NCBI GenBank assembly: GCA_900541045.1
Contig: UQID01000016.1
Coordinates: forward strand, 1-58,323
Length of the DNA stretch: 58,323 bases
DNA from: an uncultured Collinsella sp.
Lineage (GTDB): Bacteria > Actinomycetota > Coriobacteriia > Coriobacteriales > Coriobacteriaceae
Direction of reading: 5' to 3'
Both the position numbers and the translations under genes were made by a program. Below, one piece after another: positions 1 through 7,389 of this stretch (positions are counted from its first letter, which is position 1; each line of letters opens with the position of its first letter). The notes under the pieces were generated by a model, which saw nothing but the letters and a program-made list of their open reading frames with translations, made no database searches and had not been told where the DNA came from.

Positions 1-26
1 GGCTCGGAGATGTGTATAAGAGACAG
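1..26. other. Nextera adapter / Tn5 mosaic end (sequencing artefact)
   Basis: Bases 8-26 read AGATGTGTATAAGAGACAG, the 19-bp Tn5 mosaic end. Bases 1-7 (GGCTCGG) are the adapter bases that precede it in the Illumina Nextera read-2 oligonucleotide. This is library-preparation sequence left on a contig end, not a chromosomal transposon. Genomic sequence starts at about base 27. Confidence 0.97.
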
Positions 27-67
27 CTATAGACGTCAGCCCGCAAGACGACGAGTCGACCGCCCGC

Positions 68-1435
68 GTGTCCGAGGAGCCCGACTCCCCGGACACCGGT
101 GATTCCGAATCAAACGCCGAGACCGACACCGTCTCTCCCGGTGACACCGCCGAGATCGACGTTGCTGCCGTTGAGGCCAAGCTCAAAGACCCCGGCTCGA
201 CCATGAGCTTTGAGCCCCTGACCGAGGAGCGCATCGAGACCGACTCGACCTATGATGCCGGCACCACCACGCAACTCATGTGGGGCGCCCGCTCCGACGT
301 TGGCTGCGTGCGCCCGCACAATGAGGATTCCTACCTGGTGCAGTCGCCGCTCTTTTGCGTATGCGACGGCATGGGTGGTCACGCTGCCGGCGAGGTAGCC
401 TCTTCCATCGCCGTCGAGACTATTGCCAAGACGGCCCCACAGTCCGCCGACGCAGCACGCCTGGCCGCAGCCGTCGAGGCAGCCAACGCCGCCGTAATCG
501 AGGCGGCCCTGAACGGCCTGGGCAAGCCCGGCATGGGCTGCACAGCCACCTGCGCCTACATCGAAAACGACACGCTCGCCATCGCCCACGTGGGCGACTC
601 TCGCGCCTATCTGCTCCACGAGGGCACGCTCATCCGCGTGACCCGCGACCACTCCTACGTGGAGGAGCTCGTGGACGCCGGCGAGATCACGGCAGACGAG
701 GCTCGCGTCCACCCCAACCGTTCGGTCATCACCCGCGCGCTGGGCTCGGACCCCGCCATGTATGCCGACCACTTCACTCTGCATATCGAGGAAGGCGACC
801 GCCTGATCCTGTGCTCCGACGGCCTTTCGAGCATGATTCCCGATAGCGATATCGAGAACATCGCCACTCAGTCCTCAACCGCGCAAATCTGCGTCGACAA
901 CCTAGTGGACGCGGCGCTTGCCGCCGGCGGCCACGACAACGTGACCGTAGTAGTCGTTGACCTGGTTGACGATGGCGTTATGCGCGAGGCGCAACGCGTG
1001 CGTCGCCGCAACGTTACCATCGCCGCCATCCTGGCCCTCGTCTTTGTGCTGGCAGCTGGCATCTGGGCCTACACGGGTGTCACCGGCTCGTACTACCTGG
1101 GTACCTACCAGGGCAATGTCGCCGTCTGGCGCGGCCTGCCCGGCAAGCCACTCGGACTCAAGCTCCACTGGCTCGAAAGCGAAACCAGTATCAAGCTGTC
1201 CGACCTGCCCGAAGACACGCAAAACCGCCTCAAGGCGGGCATTCCGCAAACAAGTGTCGACGATGCGCAGGACACGATATCCAAGTACCGCCACCAGATC
1301 GACGAGGAGCAGACCCGCCAGGTGATCGACGCGCAAACGATTCGCGACAACACCAATCAGGGATCGACCTCCGAATCAGATTCCGAGAAAACCGCCGAAC
1401 AGTCCGCCGAGGCCGAAGCCTCCGATAAGAATTAG
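68..1435 (+). CDS. PP2C-family serine/threonine phosphatase, membrane-anchored (5' end uncertain)
   Basis: Metal-dependent PP2C phosphatase (PstP/PrpC type), expected to dephosphorylate targets of the PASTA kinase two genes downstream. After an acidic, Ser/Thr-rich stretch of about 70 residues, the catalytic domain shows the family motifs in order: NED at 85-87, DGMGGH at 100-105, HVGDSRAYL near 175, a CSDGL block near 248 and GGHDNVTVV near 288. A single membrane segment lies at about 318-340, followed by a roughly 115-residue tail. The GTG at 68 has no convincing ribosome-binding site. The frame stays open upstream to the adapter junction with similar acidic residues, so the true start may lie beyond the contig end. 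The stop is 16 bp before the next gene, which suggests an operon. Confidence 0.9.
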   Translation: MSEEPDSPDTGDSESNAETDTVSPGDTAEIDVAAVEAKLKDPGSTMSFEPLTEERIETDSTYDAGTTTQLMWGARSDVGCVRPHNEDSYLVQSPLFCVCDGMGGHAAGEVASSIAVETIAKTAPQSADAARLAAAVEAANAAVIEAALNGLGKPGMGCTATCAYIENDTLAIAHVGDSRAYLLHEGTLIRVTRDHSYVEELVDAGEITADEARVHPNRSVITRALGSDPAMYADHFTLHIEEGDRLILCSDGLSSMIPDSDIENIATQSSTAQICVDNLVDAALAAGGHDNVTVVVVDLVDDGVMREAQRVRRRNVTIAAILALVFVLAAGIWAYTGVTGSYYLGTYQGNVAVWRGLPGKPLGLKLHWLESETSIKLSDLPEDTQNRLKAGIPQTSVDDAQDTISKYRHQIDEEQTRQVIDAQTIRDNTNQGSTSESDSEKTAEQSAEAEASDKN

Positions 1436-1451
1436 AAAGGGAGTGCCGCTT

Positions 1452-4322
1452 ATGAGTCGCCGCAACACCGAGCTGCTCTTGCTCATCGCCTCGGCGTTCC
1501 CCGTCATCCTGCTGTATGCGATGTACGTCCTCACCGCAGGCGCTGCCATCTCCTTTGAGACGCTCGCCGTACCGATCGGCCTCTTTGCCGCCTTTGCCGC
1601 GGCCCACATTGCCGTGCGCATCTTGGCGCCCGGTGCCGACCCCGCCATCCTGCCCATCGTATTTATACTTTCGGGCATCGGCATCACGTTCGTGACGCGT
1701 CTCGCCCCCGCTCTCGCCATCTCACAGCTCATCATCCTGTTTGTCTCGGTGGCGCTCATGGTGGGAACGCTTGCACTAGTCAAAAACCTCGACGTGGTCA
1801 TGCGCTACAAGTACACCTTTGGCATCATCGGCATCATTCTGCTGATGCTGCCTATCTTTATCGGCACCACGATCTCGGGCTCCAAGCTGTGGATTCGCAT
1901 CGCGGGCTTTACCATCCAGCCCGGCGAGTTCGCCAAGGTCTTTATCGTCCTGTTCCTGGCCGGCTACTTGGCCGAGAACCGCGAGTTGCTCTCCATCTCC
2001 AACCGCAAGATCCTGGGCCTCAAGATTCCGCGCTTCCGCCTGCTGCTGCCGCTGTTTGCCGTGTGGGGCGTGTGCCTGCTCATCGTCGTCTTCGAACGCG
2101 ACCTGGGCTCGGCCGTCCTGTTCTACACCATCTTTTTGCTGATGCTCTATGTTGCCACGGGACGCTTTTCGTACGTCATCATCGGCCTTGCGCTGCTGGC
2201 CGTTGGAGCCGTGGGCGCCTACAAGTTCCTGTCTCACGTGCAGGTGCGCTTTCAGGTCTGGGTCGATCCGTTTAAGGACGCCCAAGGCCAGGGCTACCAG
2301 ATCGTACAGTCACTTTACTCGCTGGCTGACGGCGGCCTGGTTGGCGTCGGCATCGGCAACGGCATGGCAAACAACATCCCCGTCGTCGAGTCCGACTTTA
2401 TCTTCTCAGCCATCGGCGAGGAAATGGGCCTTTTGGGCGGCGGCGCCGTGCTCATCCTGTTTATGCTTTTTGCCGTGCGTGGCCTCACCACGGCTGCCCG
2501 CGCTAAATCCGACCTCGCAGCCTTTAGTGCCACGGGCCTTACGGCCGCCATCAGCTTCCAGGCCTTCTTGATCGTTGGCGGCGTAACCCGCCTGATCCCG
2601 CTGACCGGCGTCACCCTGCCCTTTATGAGCCAGGGCGGCTCCTCGCTGCTGGCGAGCTTTATCATCGTCGCGCTCCTTCTGCGCGCCGGTGACGAGGCGA
2701 CCGGACGCGAGGCCGAGCTTACCGGCACCGGCACCATGGCCGCCATCACCGATGATCAGGTCGCATCTGCCGCCGCCCCGACGGGCACGCGCTTTGCCAC
2801 CTCGTCTTCCTACGGCAGCGGCAGCCATTCCGTCGGCTCGCGCATGCGCCGTCGCCTGCTCGACACGCCTGAATCCGGTGTGCTCGGCCGCGTTGCGCTC
2901 GCCAACCGTCTAACCCGCGCGGTGCTCGCCTTTACGGCGCTGTTCGCCATCCTTATCGGCAACCTCACCTATGTCCAGGTCATTAAGGCCAAGGACTATC
3001 AGGACATGCCGACCAACAACCACACCATCGCCCGCTCCAAGTACATCCAGCGCGGCTCCATCATCACGTCCGACGGCGTGACGCTGGCCGAGTCGCTGCA
3101 GCAGGAGGACGGCACCTACGTACGCTCCTACCCCAACGGTAACCTGGCAGCGCACGTGGTTGGCTACGTGAGCCAGCAGTATGGCACCACCGCCATCGAG
3201 AGCGTCATGAACGACACGCTCACCGGTTCTAAGGACTACTCCAGCTGGAACAACGCCATCGCGTCGCTCGCGGGCCAGACCCAGCCGGGCAACACCGCCA
3301 AGCTCACCATCGACTCGCGCATCCAGACGGCGGCCGAGCAGGCACTCAAGGGCTTTAAGGGCGCTGTAGTGGTCATCGACCCGCGTACCGGCGCGGTGCT
3401 CGCATGTGCCAGCTCGCCCACCTACGACAACACCAACATCGATGCCCTGCTGCAGACGGGCGGCGGCGAGGACGGCTCCATGTACAATCGCGCCATGGAC
3501 GCGCTGTACACGCCGGGCTCAACGTTTAAGGTCGTTACGCTTTCCGCGGCACTCGAGACCGGTACCGCCAGCCTTACCAGCACCTACCAGGCGCCCGGCT
3601 CCATGGACATCGGCAACGCACCAGTCACCAACTATGCCAACGAGAGCTACGGCACCATCAGCCTGCAGCAGGCCTTTGCCGTGTCCTCCAACGTCGTCTT
3701 TGGCCAGGTGGCAAACGAAGTTGGCGCAAACACGCTCGTGCAGTTTGCCAACGCCTTTGGCTACGGCCAAAAGCTCGGCCAGGACCTGACCTCCGCGGCC
3801 TCCATCATGGCCGACCCGTCGCTCATGACCGAGTGGGAGACCGCCTGGGCCGGCGCCGGCCAGCCTGTCGGCATGGACCATACGCCCGGCCCGCAGACCA
3901 CCGTCATGCAAAACGCCGTGATTGCCGCCGCCATCGCTAACAGCGGCGTGGTCATGGACCCGTACTTTGTAGCCCAGGTACTCGCCCCGGACGGAACCGT
4001 GGTCAAGACCACGCAGTCCCGCTCGCTTGGTCAGGCCGTCAGCTCCGCCACGGCCGACCAGGTCAAGCAGGCCATGCTCGCCGTCGTCCAGTCCGGCACC
4101 GGCACCGATGCCCAGATCCCCGGCGTCAAGGTCGCCGGCAAGACCGGCTCGGCCGAGACCGGCGGCACCAACGTCAACTCGATGTTCGTTGGCTTTGCAC
4201 CTTACGATTCACCCACGGTCGCCATCTCGGTGGCCTTGGAGGATTTCGACAAGCATGACGTCAAGGCCGCCAAGATCGCCGGTATCGTCCTGACCGCGGC
4301 GCTTGCCGCACAGGGAGCGTGA
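1452..4322 (+). CDS. Fused FtsW/RodA glycosyltransferase and class B penicillin-binding protein
   Basis: A 956-residue protein joining two peptidoglycan enzymes. Residues 1 to about 420 form a multi-spanning SEDS (FtsW/RodA) domain, the polymerase that makes glycan strands from lipid II. After a Ser/Gly linker, a new membrane segment near 485-505 leads into a transpeptidase domain. Its active-site motifs are STFK (Ser690), SSN near 744 and KTG (Lys897). In many actinobacteria these are two adjacent genes (rodA, pbpA); here they are one reading frame. I chose ATG 1452 over GTG 1443 because AGAAAGGGAG lies about 9 bases upstream of it. It sits between the PP2C phosphatase and the PASTA kinase, as rodA-pbpA does in the classic actinobacterial cluster, so it probably acts in elongation under kinase control. 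Confidence 0.93.
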   Translation: MSRRNTELLLLIASAFPVILLYAMYVLTAGAAISFETLAVPIGLFAAFAAAHIAVRILAPGADPAILPIVFILSGIGITFVTRLAPALAISQLIILFVSVALMVGTLALVKNLDVVMRYKYTFGIIGIILLMLPIFIGTTISGSKLWIRIAGFTIQPGEFAKVFIVLFLAGYLAENRELLSISNRKILGLKIPRFRLLLPLFAVWGVCLLIVVFERDLGSAVLFYTIFLLMLYVATGRFSYVIIGLALLAVGAVGAYKFLSHVQVRFQVWVDPFKDAQGQGYQIVQSLYSLADGGLVGVGIGNGMANNIPVVESDFIFSAIGEEMGLLGGGAVLILFMLFAVRGLTTAARAKSDLAAFSATGLTAAISFQAFLIVGGVTRLIPLTGVTLPFMSQGGSSLLASFIIVALLLRAGDEATGREAELTGTGTMAAITDDQVASAAAPTGTRFATSSSYGSGSHSVGSRMRRRLLDTPESGVLGRVALANRLTRAVLAFTALFAILIGNLTYVQVIKAKDYQDMPTNNHTIARSKYIQRGSIITSDGVTLAESLQQEDGTYVRSYPNGNLAAHVVGYVSQQYGTTAIESVMNDTLTGSKDYSSWNNAIASLAGQTQPGNTAKLTIDSRIQTAAEQALKGFKGAVVVIDPRTGAVLACASSPTYDNTNIDALLQTGGGEDGSMYNRAMDALYTPGSTFKVVTLSAALETGTASLTSTYQAPGSMDIGNAPVTNYANESYGTISLQQAFAVSSNVVFGQVANEVGANTLVQFANAFGYGQKLGQDLTSAASIMADPSLMTEWETAWAGAGQPVGMDHTPGPQTTVMQNAVIAAAIANSGVVMDPYFVAQVLAPDGTVVKTTQSRSLGQAVSSATADQVKQAMLAVVQSGTGTDAQIPGVKVAGKTGSAETGGTNVNSMFVGFAPYDSPTVAISVALEDFDKHDVKAAKIAGIVLTAALAAQGA

Positions 4323-4454
4323 TGCCCATGATCGAATCGGACACCCGAGGCGCGCCGCGGCCGAAGAGTTAGCGGCAACGCGCCACACGGCCCCAGCGGC
4401 CACATCGTAGGTACTACACACATCGTTGAGCGAATAGTTATGTTAGGAGCAGGA

Positions 4455-6416
4455 ATGGAACAGAGGGTCCTCGGGGGAAGATACCTCCTCAAGGATAAGG
4501 TGGGAACAGGCGGCATGGCGACCGTCTACCGTGCACAGGACCAGGTCCTCGACCGCACGGTAGCCGTCAAGATTATGCTGCCGCAGTATGCCGGCGACGC
4601 AACCTTCGCCGCGCGCTTTAAGCAGGAGGCCCAGGCAGCAGCCGGTCTCTCCTCCCCCTATATCGTGGGCGTCTACGATTGGGGCAAGGACGGCGACACC
4701 TATTACATCGTCATGGAGTACCTGCGCGGCACCGACCTTAAGAGCGGCATCAAGAGCCACGGCGCCCTCGACCCCAAGAAGGTCGCCCAGATCGGCTCGC
4801 AGATCAGCTCCGCGCTTTCGGTCGCCCACAAGCACGAGATCATCCACCGCGACATTAAGCCGCAGAACATCATGGTGCTGCCCGACGGCAACATCAAGGT
4901 GATGGACTTTGGCATCGCGCGCGCCAAGAACAGCCACCTCACGCAAGACAACAACGTGCTGGGAACCGCCCACTACGTCAGCCCCGAGCAGACCCGTGGT
5001 CAGGACCTCGGCCCCACCTCGGATATCTACTCGCTGGGCGTCGTGATGTATGAATGCGCCACCGGCCGCGTTCCCTTTGACGGTGACGACGCCATCTCGG
5101 TCGCACTCAAGCAGGTCAACGAGCTGCCTATTCCGCCGAGCCAGATCAACTCCGGTGTCGACGCCGACCTTGAGCGCATCATCCTCAAGTGCATGGAGAA
5201 AGACCCGGCAAACCGCTTCCAGACCGCCGACGAGCTGCGTCAGGTGCTCAACAGCTACCTGTCGGGCCGAGCCGTCAACGTCTCGGAGCCCACGCGCATC
5301 ATCGGTGCCCCCGGTGAGCTGGGCGCCACCAAGACTCGCGAGCTTTCCGATCAGACGCGCGCCATGGTGCGTCCCGTCTCGGGCGTGAGCGGCCAGAATA
5401 CCGCCCGTAGCTCGGTTTCGGGCTCCACCGGCTCCTACGAGGTCGAAGAGCCCAAATCCAACAAGAACAAAATCATCGCCGCCGTGGTGGCAGCGGTTGC
5501 CGTCATCGGCATCGTGGTGGCTTTTGCCACGGGACTCTTTGGCGGCGAGCAGGTCACCGTGCCCGATGTGCTGGGCAAGGACCAGCAGACTGCCGTCGAG
5601 CTGATCAAGGAAGCCGGCCTCGAGGTCGGCACCATCGACCAAAGCTACAACGACGATGTCGACGAGGGCAAGGTCGCCGAGCAGACGCCCAACGGCAACA
5701 CCAAGAAGACCAAGGGCACCAAGGTGAACCTGGTAATCTCCAAGGGCCCCAAGCCCTCCGAAAAGGTTGAGGTTCCCAAACTTGTCGGCCTGACCAAGGA
5801 CCAAGCAGAAGCCGCACTGGCAAGCGTTGGCCTGAAGGGCAACGCCTCCGAGGAGGCCAACGAGGCTGATGAGGGCCAGGTCTTTGAGCAGGGCACCGAA
5901 GCCGGTAAGGAAGTCGCGAAGGGCACGACCATCTTGTACAAGGTCTCGAGCGGCCCGGATACCACGTCCGTCCCCGACCTGACCGACATGACCGAGGCCC
6001 AGGCGCGCAACGCCCTCGATATGGCAGGCTTTGGCGTCGACGTGAGCTACCAGGAGAACGACTCGGTTACCGAGGGCACCGTGATCAGCTGGAACCCCAG
6101 CGGCAAGCAGAAGCCCGGCGCCACGATTACCGTCGTCATTGCCAAGAAGTCCGGCAAGGCCTCCGTCCCGGGCAACCTGTACGGCAAGAGCATCTCCGCC
6201 GCCGTTACCGCGCTCAACAACGCCGGTTTCTATAACATTGGCTTCTGTGACCAGAACGGCAATCCCGTAAGCGGTAACGAGGATGCCACCGTTACGGGCG
6301 TCTCCCCCACTGGCAAGCAGTCCACCGACAGCACGATTACGCTGACGGTCGCACTTTCTGGTTCGGGCTCGGGCTCGGGCACGAGCACGGGCGACGATAC
6401 CGGTACGACCAACTAG
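4455..6416 (+). CDS. pknB: PknB-type Ser/Thr kinase with four PASTA domains
   Basis: A transmembrane eukaryotic-type kinase of 653 residues. The cytoplasmic kinase domain (about 8-270) has the glycine loop GTGGMATVY, VAVKIM, the catalytic HRDIKPQN and DFG motifs, and an SPEQ in place of APE. One membrane helix follows near 345-366. Four extracellular PASTA repeats start at VTVPDV, VEVPKL, TSVPDL and ASVPGN; this repeat type binds peptidoglycan or muropeptides. The protein ends in a Gly/Ser/Thr-rich tail. ATG 4455 is preferred over ATG 4440 because AGGAG lies 6 bases before it. A 132-bp gap separates it from the RodA-PBP fusion, so it may have its own promoter. It is the kinase partner of the PP2C phosphatase. 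Confidence 0.95.
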   Translation: MEQRVLGGRYLLKDKVGTGGMATVYRAQDQVLDRTVAVKIMLPQYAGDATFAARFKQEAQAAAGLSSPYIVGVYDWGKDGDTYYIVMEYLRGTDLKSGIKSHGALDPKKVAQIGSQISSALSVAHKHEIIHRDIKPQNIMVLPDGNIKVMDFGIARAKNSHLTQDNNVLGTAHYVSPEQTRGQDLGPTSDIYSLGVVMYECATGRVPFDGDDAISVALKQVNELPIPPSQINSGVDADLERIILKCMEKDPANRFQTADELRQVLNSYLSGRAVNVSEPTRIIGAPGELGATKTRELSDQTRAMVRPVSGVSGQNTARSSVSGSTGSYEVEEPKSNKNKIIAAVVAAVAVIGIVVAFATGLFGGEQVTVPDVLGKDQQTAVELIKEAGLEVGTIDQSYNDDVDEGKVAEQTPNGNTKKTKGTKVNLVISKGPKPSEKVEVPKLVGLTKDQAEAALASVGLKGNASEEANEADEGQVFEQGTEAGKEVAKGTTILYKVSSGPDTTSVPDLTDMTEAQARNALDMAGFGVDVSYQENDSVTEGTVISWNPSGKQKPGATITVVIAKKSGKASVPGNLYGKSISAAVTALNNAGFYNIGFCDQNGNPVSGNEDATVTGVSPTGKQSTDSTITLTVALSGSGSGSGTSTGDDTGTTN

Positions 6417-6468
6417 TCGCCACCCCACCGCTCATCGCGGCTTTCGCCGCAAACATATTCGCTCACAG

Positions 6469-6503
6469 GCGCCCGCTTGCTCCCCCAGCAAGCGGGCGCT
6501 TTG
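6469..6503 (+). terminator. Rho-independent terminator after pknB
   Basis: Perfect 13-bp stem (6469-6481 with 6487-6499) around a CCCCC loop, followed by a short T-containing tail. It lies 50 bp after the pknB stop and closes the cell-wall operon. Confidence 0.8.
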
Positions 6504-6543
6504 CGTGTCTCAGTAGACATCTGGTGATTTGATTTGGAAAATG

Positions 6544-6573
6544 TGGACGGACCCGCAGCCGGACGGGTAGAAT
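6544..6573 (+). promoter_or_regulatory. Promoter of candidate small RNA
   Basis: TGGACG (6544-6549), an 18-bp spacer and TAGAAT (6568-6573) resemble a housekeeping sigma promoter. The predicted start near 6579-6580 coincides with the 5' base of the outer stem of the structured RNA candidate. Confidence 0.5.
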
Positions 6574-6578
6574 GTGTC

Positions 6579-6676
6579 TAGAAAACGACGCATCCCGCGT
6601 AAGTGTTAAGGAGCGCGGGCGGCCTAGTTTTCTAACGTGTTAAACGGCCGGGCTGCAACCCCGGCCGTTTTTATTT
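6579..6676 (+). ncRNA. Candidate structured small RNA (about 95 nt)
   Basis: Between two terminators, with no open reading frame, lies a compact transcript unit. An outer stem pairs TAGAAAAC (6579-6586) with GTTTTCTA (6627-6634). An inner stem pairs CCCGCG (6594-6599) with CGCGGG (6614-6619), leaving a 14-nt loop that contains AAGGAG. A final 11-bp hairpin (6642-6652 with 6660-6670) ends in a run of T, so it serves as an intrinsic terminator. The unit has its own promoter-like sequence. It does not look like SRP RNA, tmRNA or RNase P RNA. Family unknown; a leader for a lost gene is the alternative. Confidence 0.45.
6642..6676 (+). terminator. Intrinsic terminator of the small RNA candidate
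   Basis: AAACGGCCGGG pairs perfectly with CCCGGCCGTTT across a 7-base loop and runs into TTATTT. The stop codon of the small minus-strand gene (6671-6673) lies in its tail, so the hairpin is shared by converging units. Confidence 0.8.
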
Positions 6677-6820
6677 GCGCTTGCGGCGCAAACGCCGAGA
6701 ACCGTCCGCACCGCGCGTGCGCCTACGGACCTTAAACCGAACCTCATACGAATCAAGAAACGTAATGATGAACGTGCCGACCGTCGCAAGGGCGGCGAGC
6801 GCGTTAAGGAATTTCAGCAA
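6671..6820 (-). CDS. Small basic single-span membrane protein (49 residues)
   Basis: Not a family I recognise. A GGAGGT sequence (rc of 6827-6832) lies 6 bases before a TTG codon at 6820, a much better start than the upstream ATG at 6874. The resulting protein has one hydrophobic helix (LNALAALATVGTFIITFL) followed by a very basic tail of repeated Arg/Lys. On the minus strand a TAGAAT box (6878-6883) could be its -10 element, giving a leader of about 50 nt. The helix, the positive-inside tail and the strong ribosome-binding site argue for a real gene. Confidence 0.6.
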   Translation of the reverse strand: MLKFLNALAALATVGTFIITFLDSYEVRFKVRRRTRGADGSRRLRRKRK

Positions 6821-7132
6821 TTGGGGACCTCCGATCAAGTCTTCGGCCGCCCGCGCACGGGATGCATCGCACACACGATTCTAACCGATGCAGCCCTGAT
6901 GATGCGGGCGACGGGAGGGGTGGCGCGAGCGGAGCTAGACGAAATGCGACCCATGGGAGGGTTACGGAGAGCCGCAGCGAGAGCGGTGCCGCGCGTCGCA
7001 AGGGCCGCCCATAAACGGGACCCATCGGCCGCGAGGCCGATTGCTACGCCCTCGCGCAAGCGGCCGAGCTAGAAATCAATCGTCCTGGCGACGTTCTCAA
7101 CGTTCTTCCTATGGGCTGCCCGGGAGACCTCT
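6821..7132. other. Intergenic stretch without supported genes
   Basis: This stretch holds only the presumed promoter of the small membrane protein and the out-of-frame tail behind the TIR remnant. Several short open frames cross it on both strands, but none has a good ribosome-binding site or recognisable sequence. It looks like decayed DNA at the edge of the defence island. Confidence 0.4.
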
Positions 7133-7366
7133 TCACGCGCTCGGCGCTGCCTTCTGCTTATATGCTGGGGCGCAGACGACAAGAACATAGTCCGACGACC
7201 TGACCGACTGCTCCATGAACTGAGGCAACCTGTCACCCAGTTCGAGATCATATTGGTCCAGGACTGCATCGATCCCGTCCGACAGAAGGCGGTTGGCCAG
7301 CGCCTTTATCCATTCGCGGTGTTTTTCGCTTTCCCATGCGTAGGATATGAAAACCTTAGTCAACAT
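7133..7366 (-). pseudogene. TIR-domain protein, N-terminal remnant
   Basis: The 77 residues begin MLTKVFISYAWESEKHREW and contain the first half of a bacterial TIR/SEFIR fold: the FISYA strand, a helix with LANRLLSDGID, DQYDLELGD, and the strand YVLVVCAPAYKQKA. It then hits a stop. The following residues of the family, including the GGVGYE-like segment that carries the catalytic glutamate of NAD-cleaving TIRs, are missing. A second frame runs on to 7069 but does not restore them. It lies 23 bp after the DUF262 gene on the same strand, so it looks like a broken third gene of the defence island. A functional short TIR adaptor is possible but less likely. Confidence 0.6.
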
Positions 7367-7389
7367 GACCCCAAAGACTGGTCCGTAAT

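Noticed and set aside
1..26. Tn5 inverted-repeat end as evidence of a transposon
   Set aside because: The match continues into commercial adapter bases and sits exactly at the sequence edge, so it is a library artefact.
6821..7072. Plus-strand 83-residue ORF
   Set aside because: Arg/Ala-rich translation without a ribosome-binding site, overlapping the promoter region of the minus-strand small gene; it looks like a chance frame.
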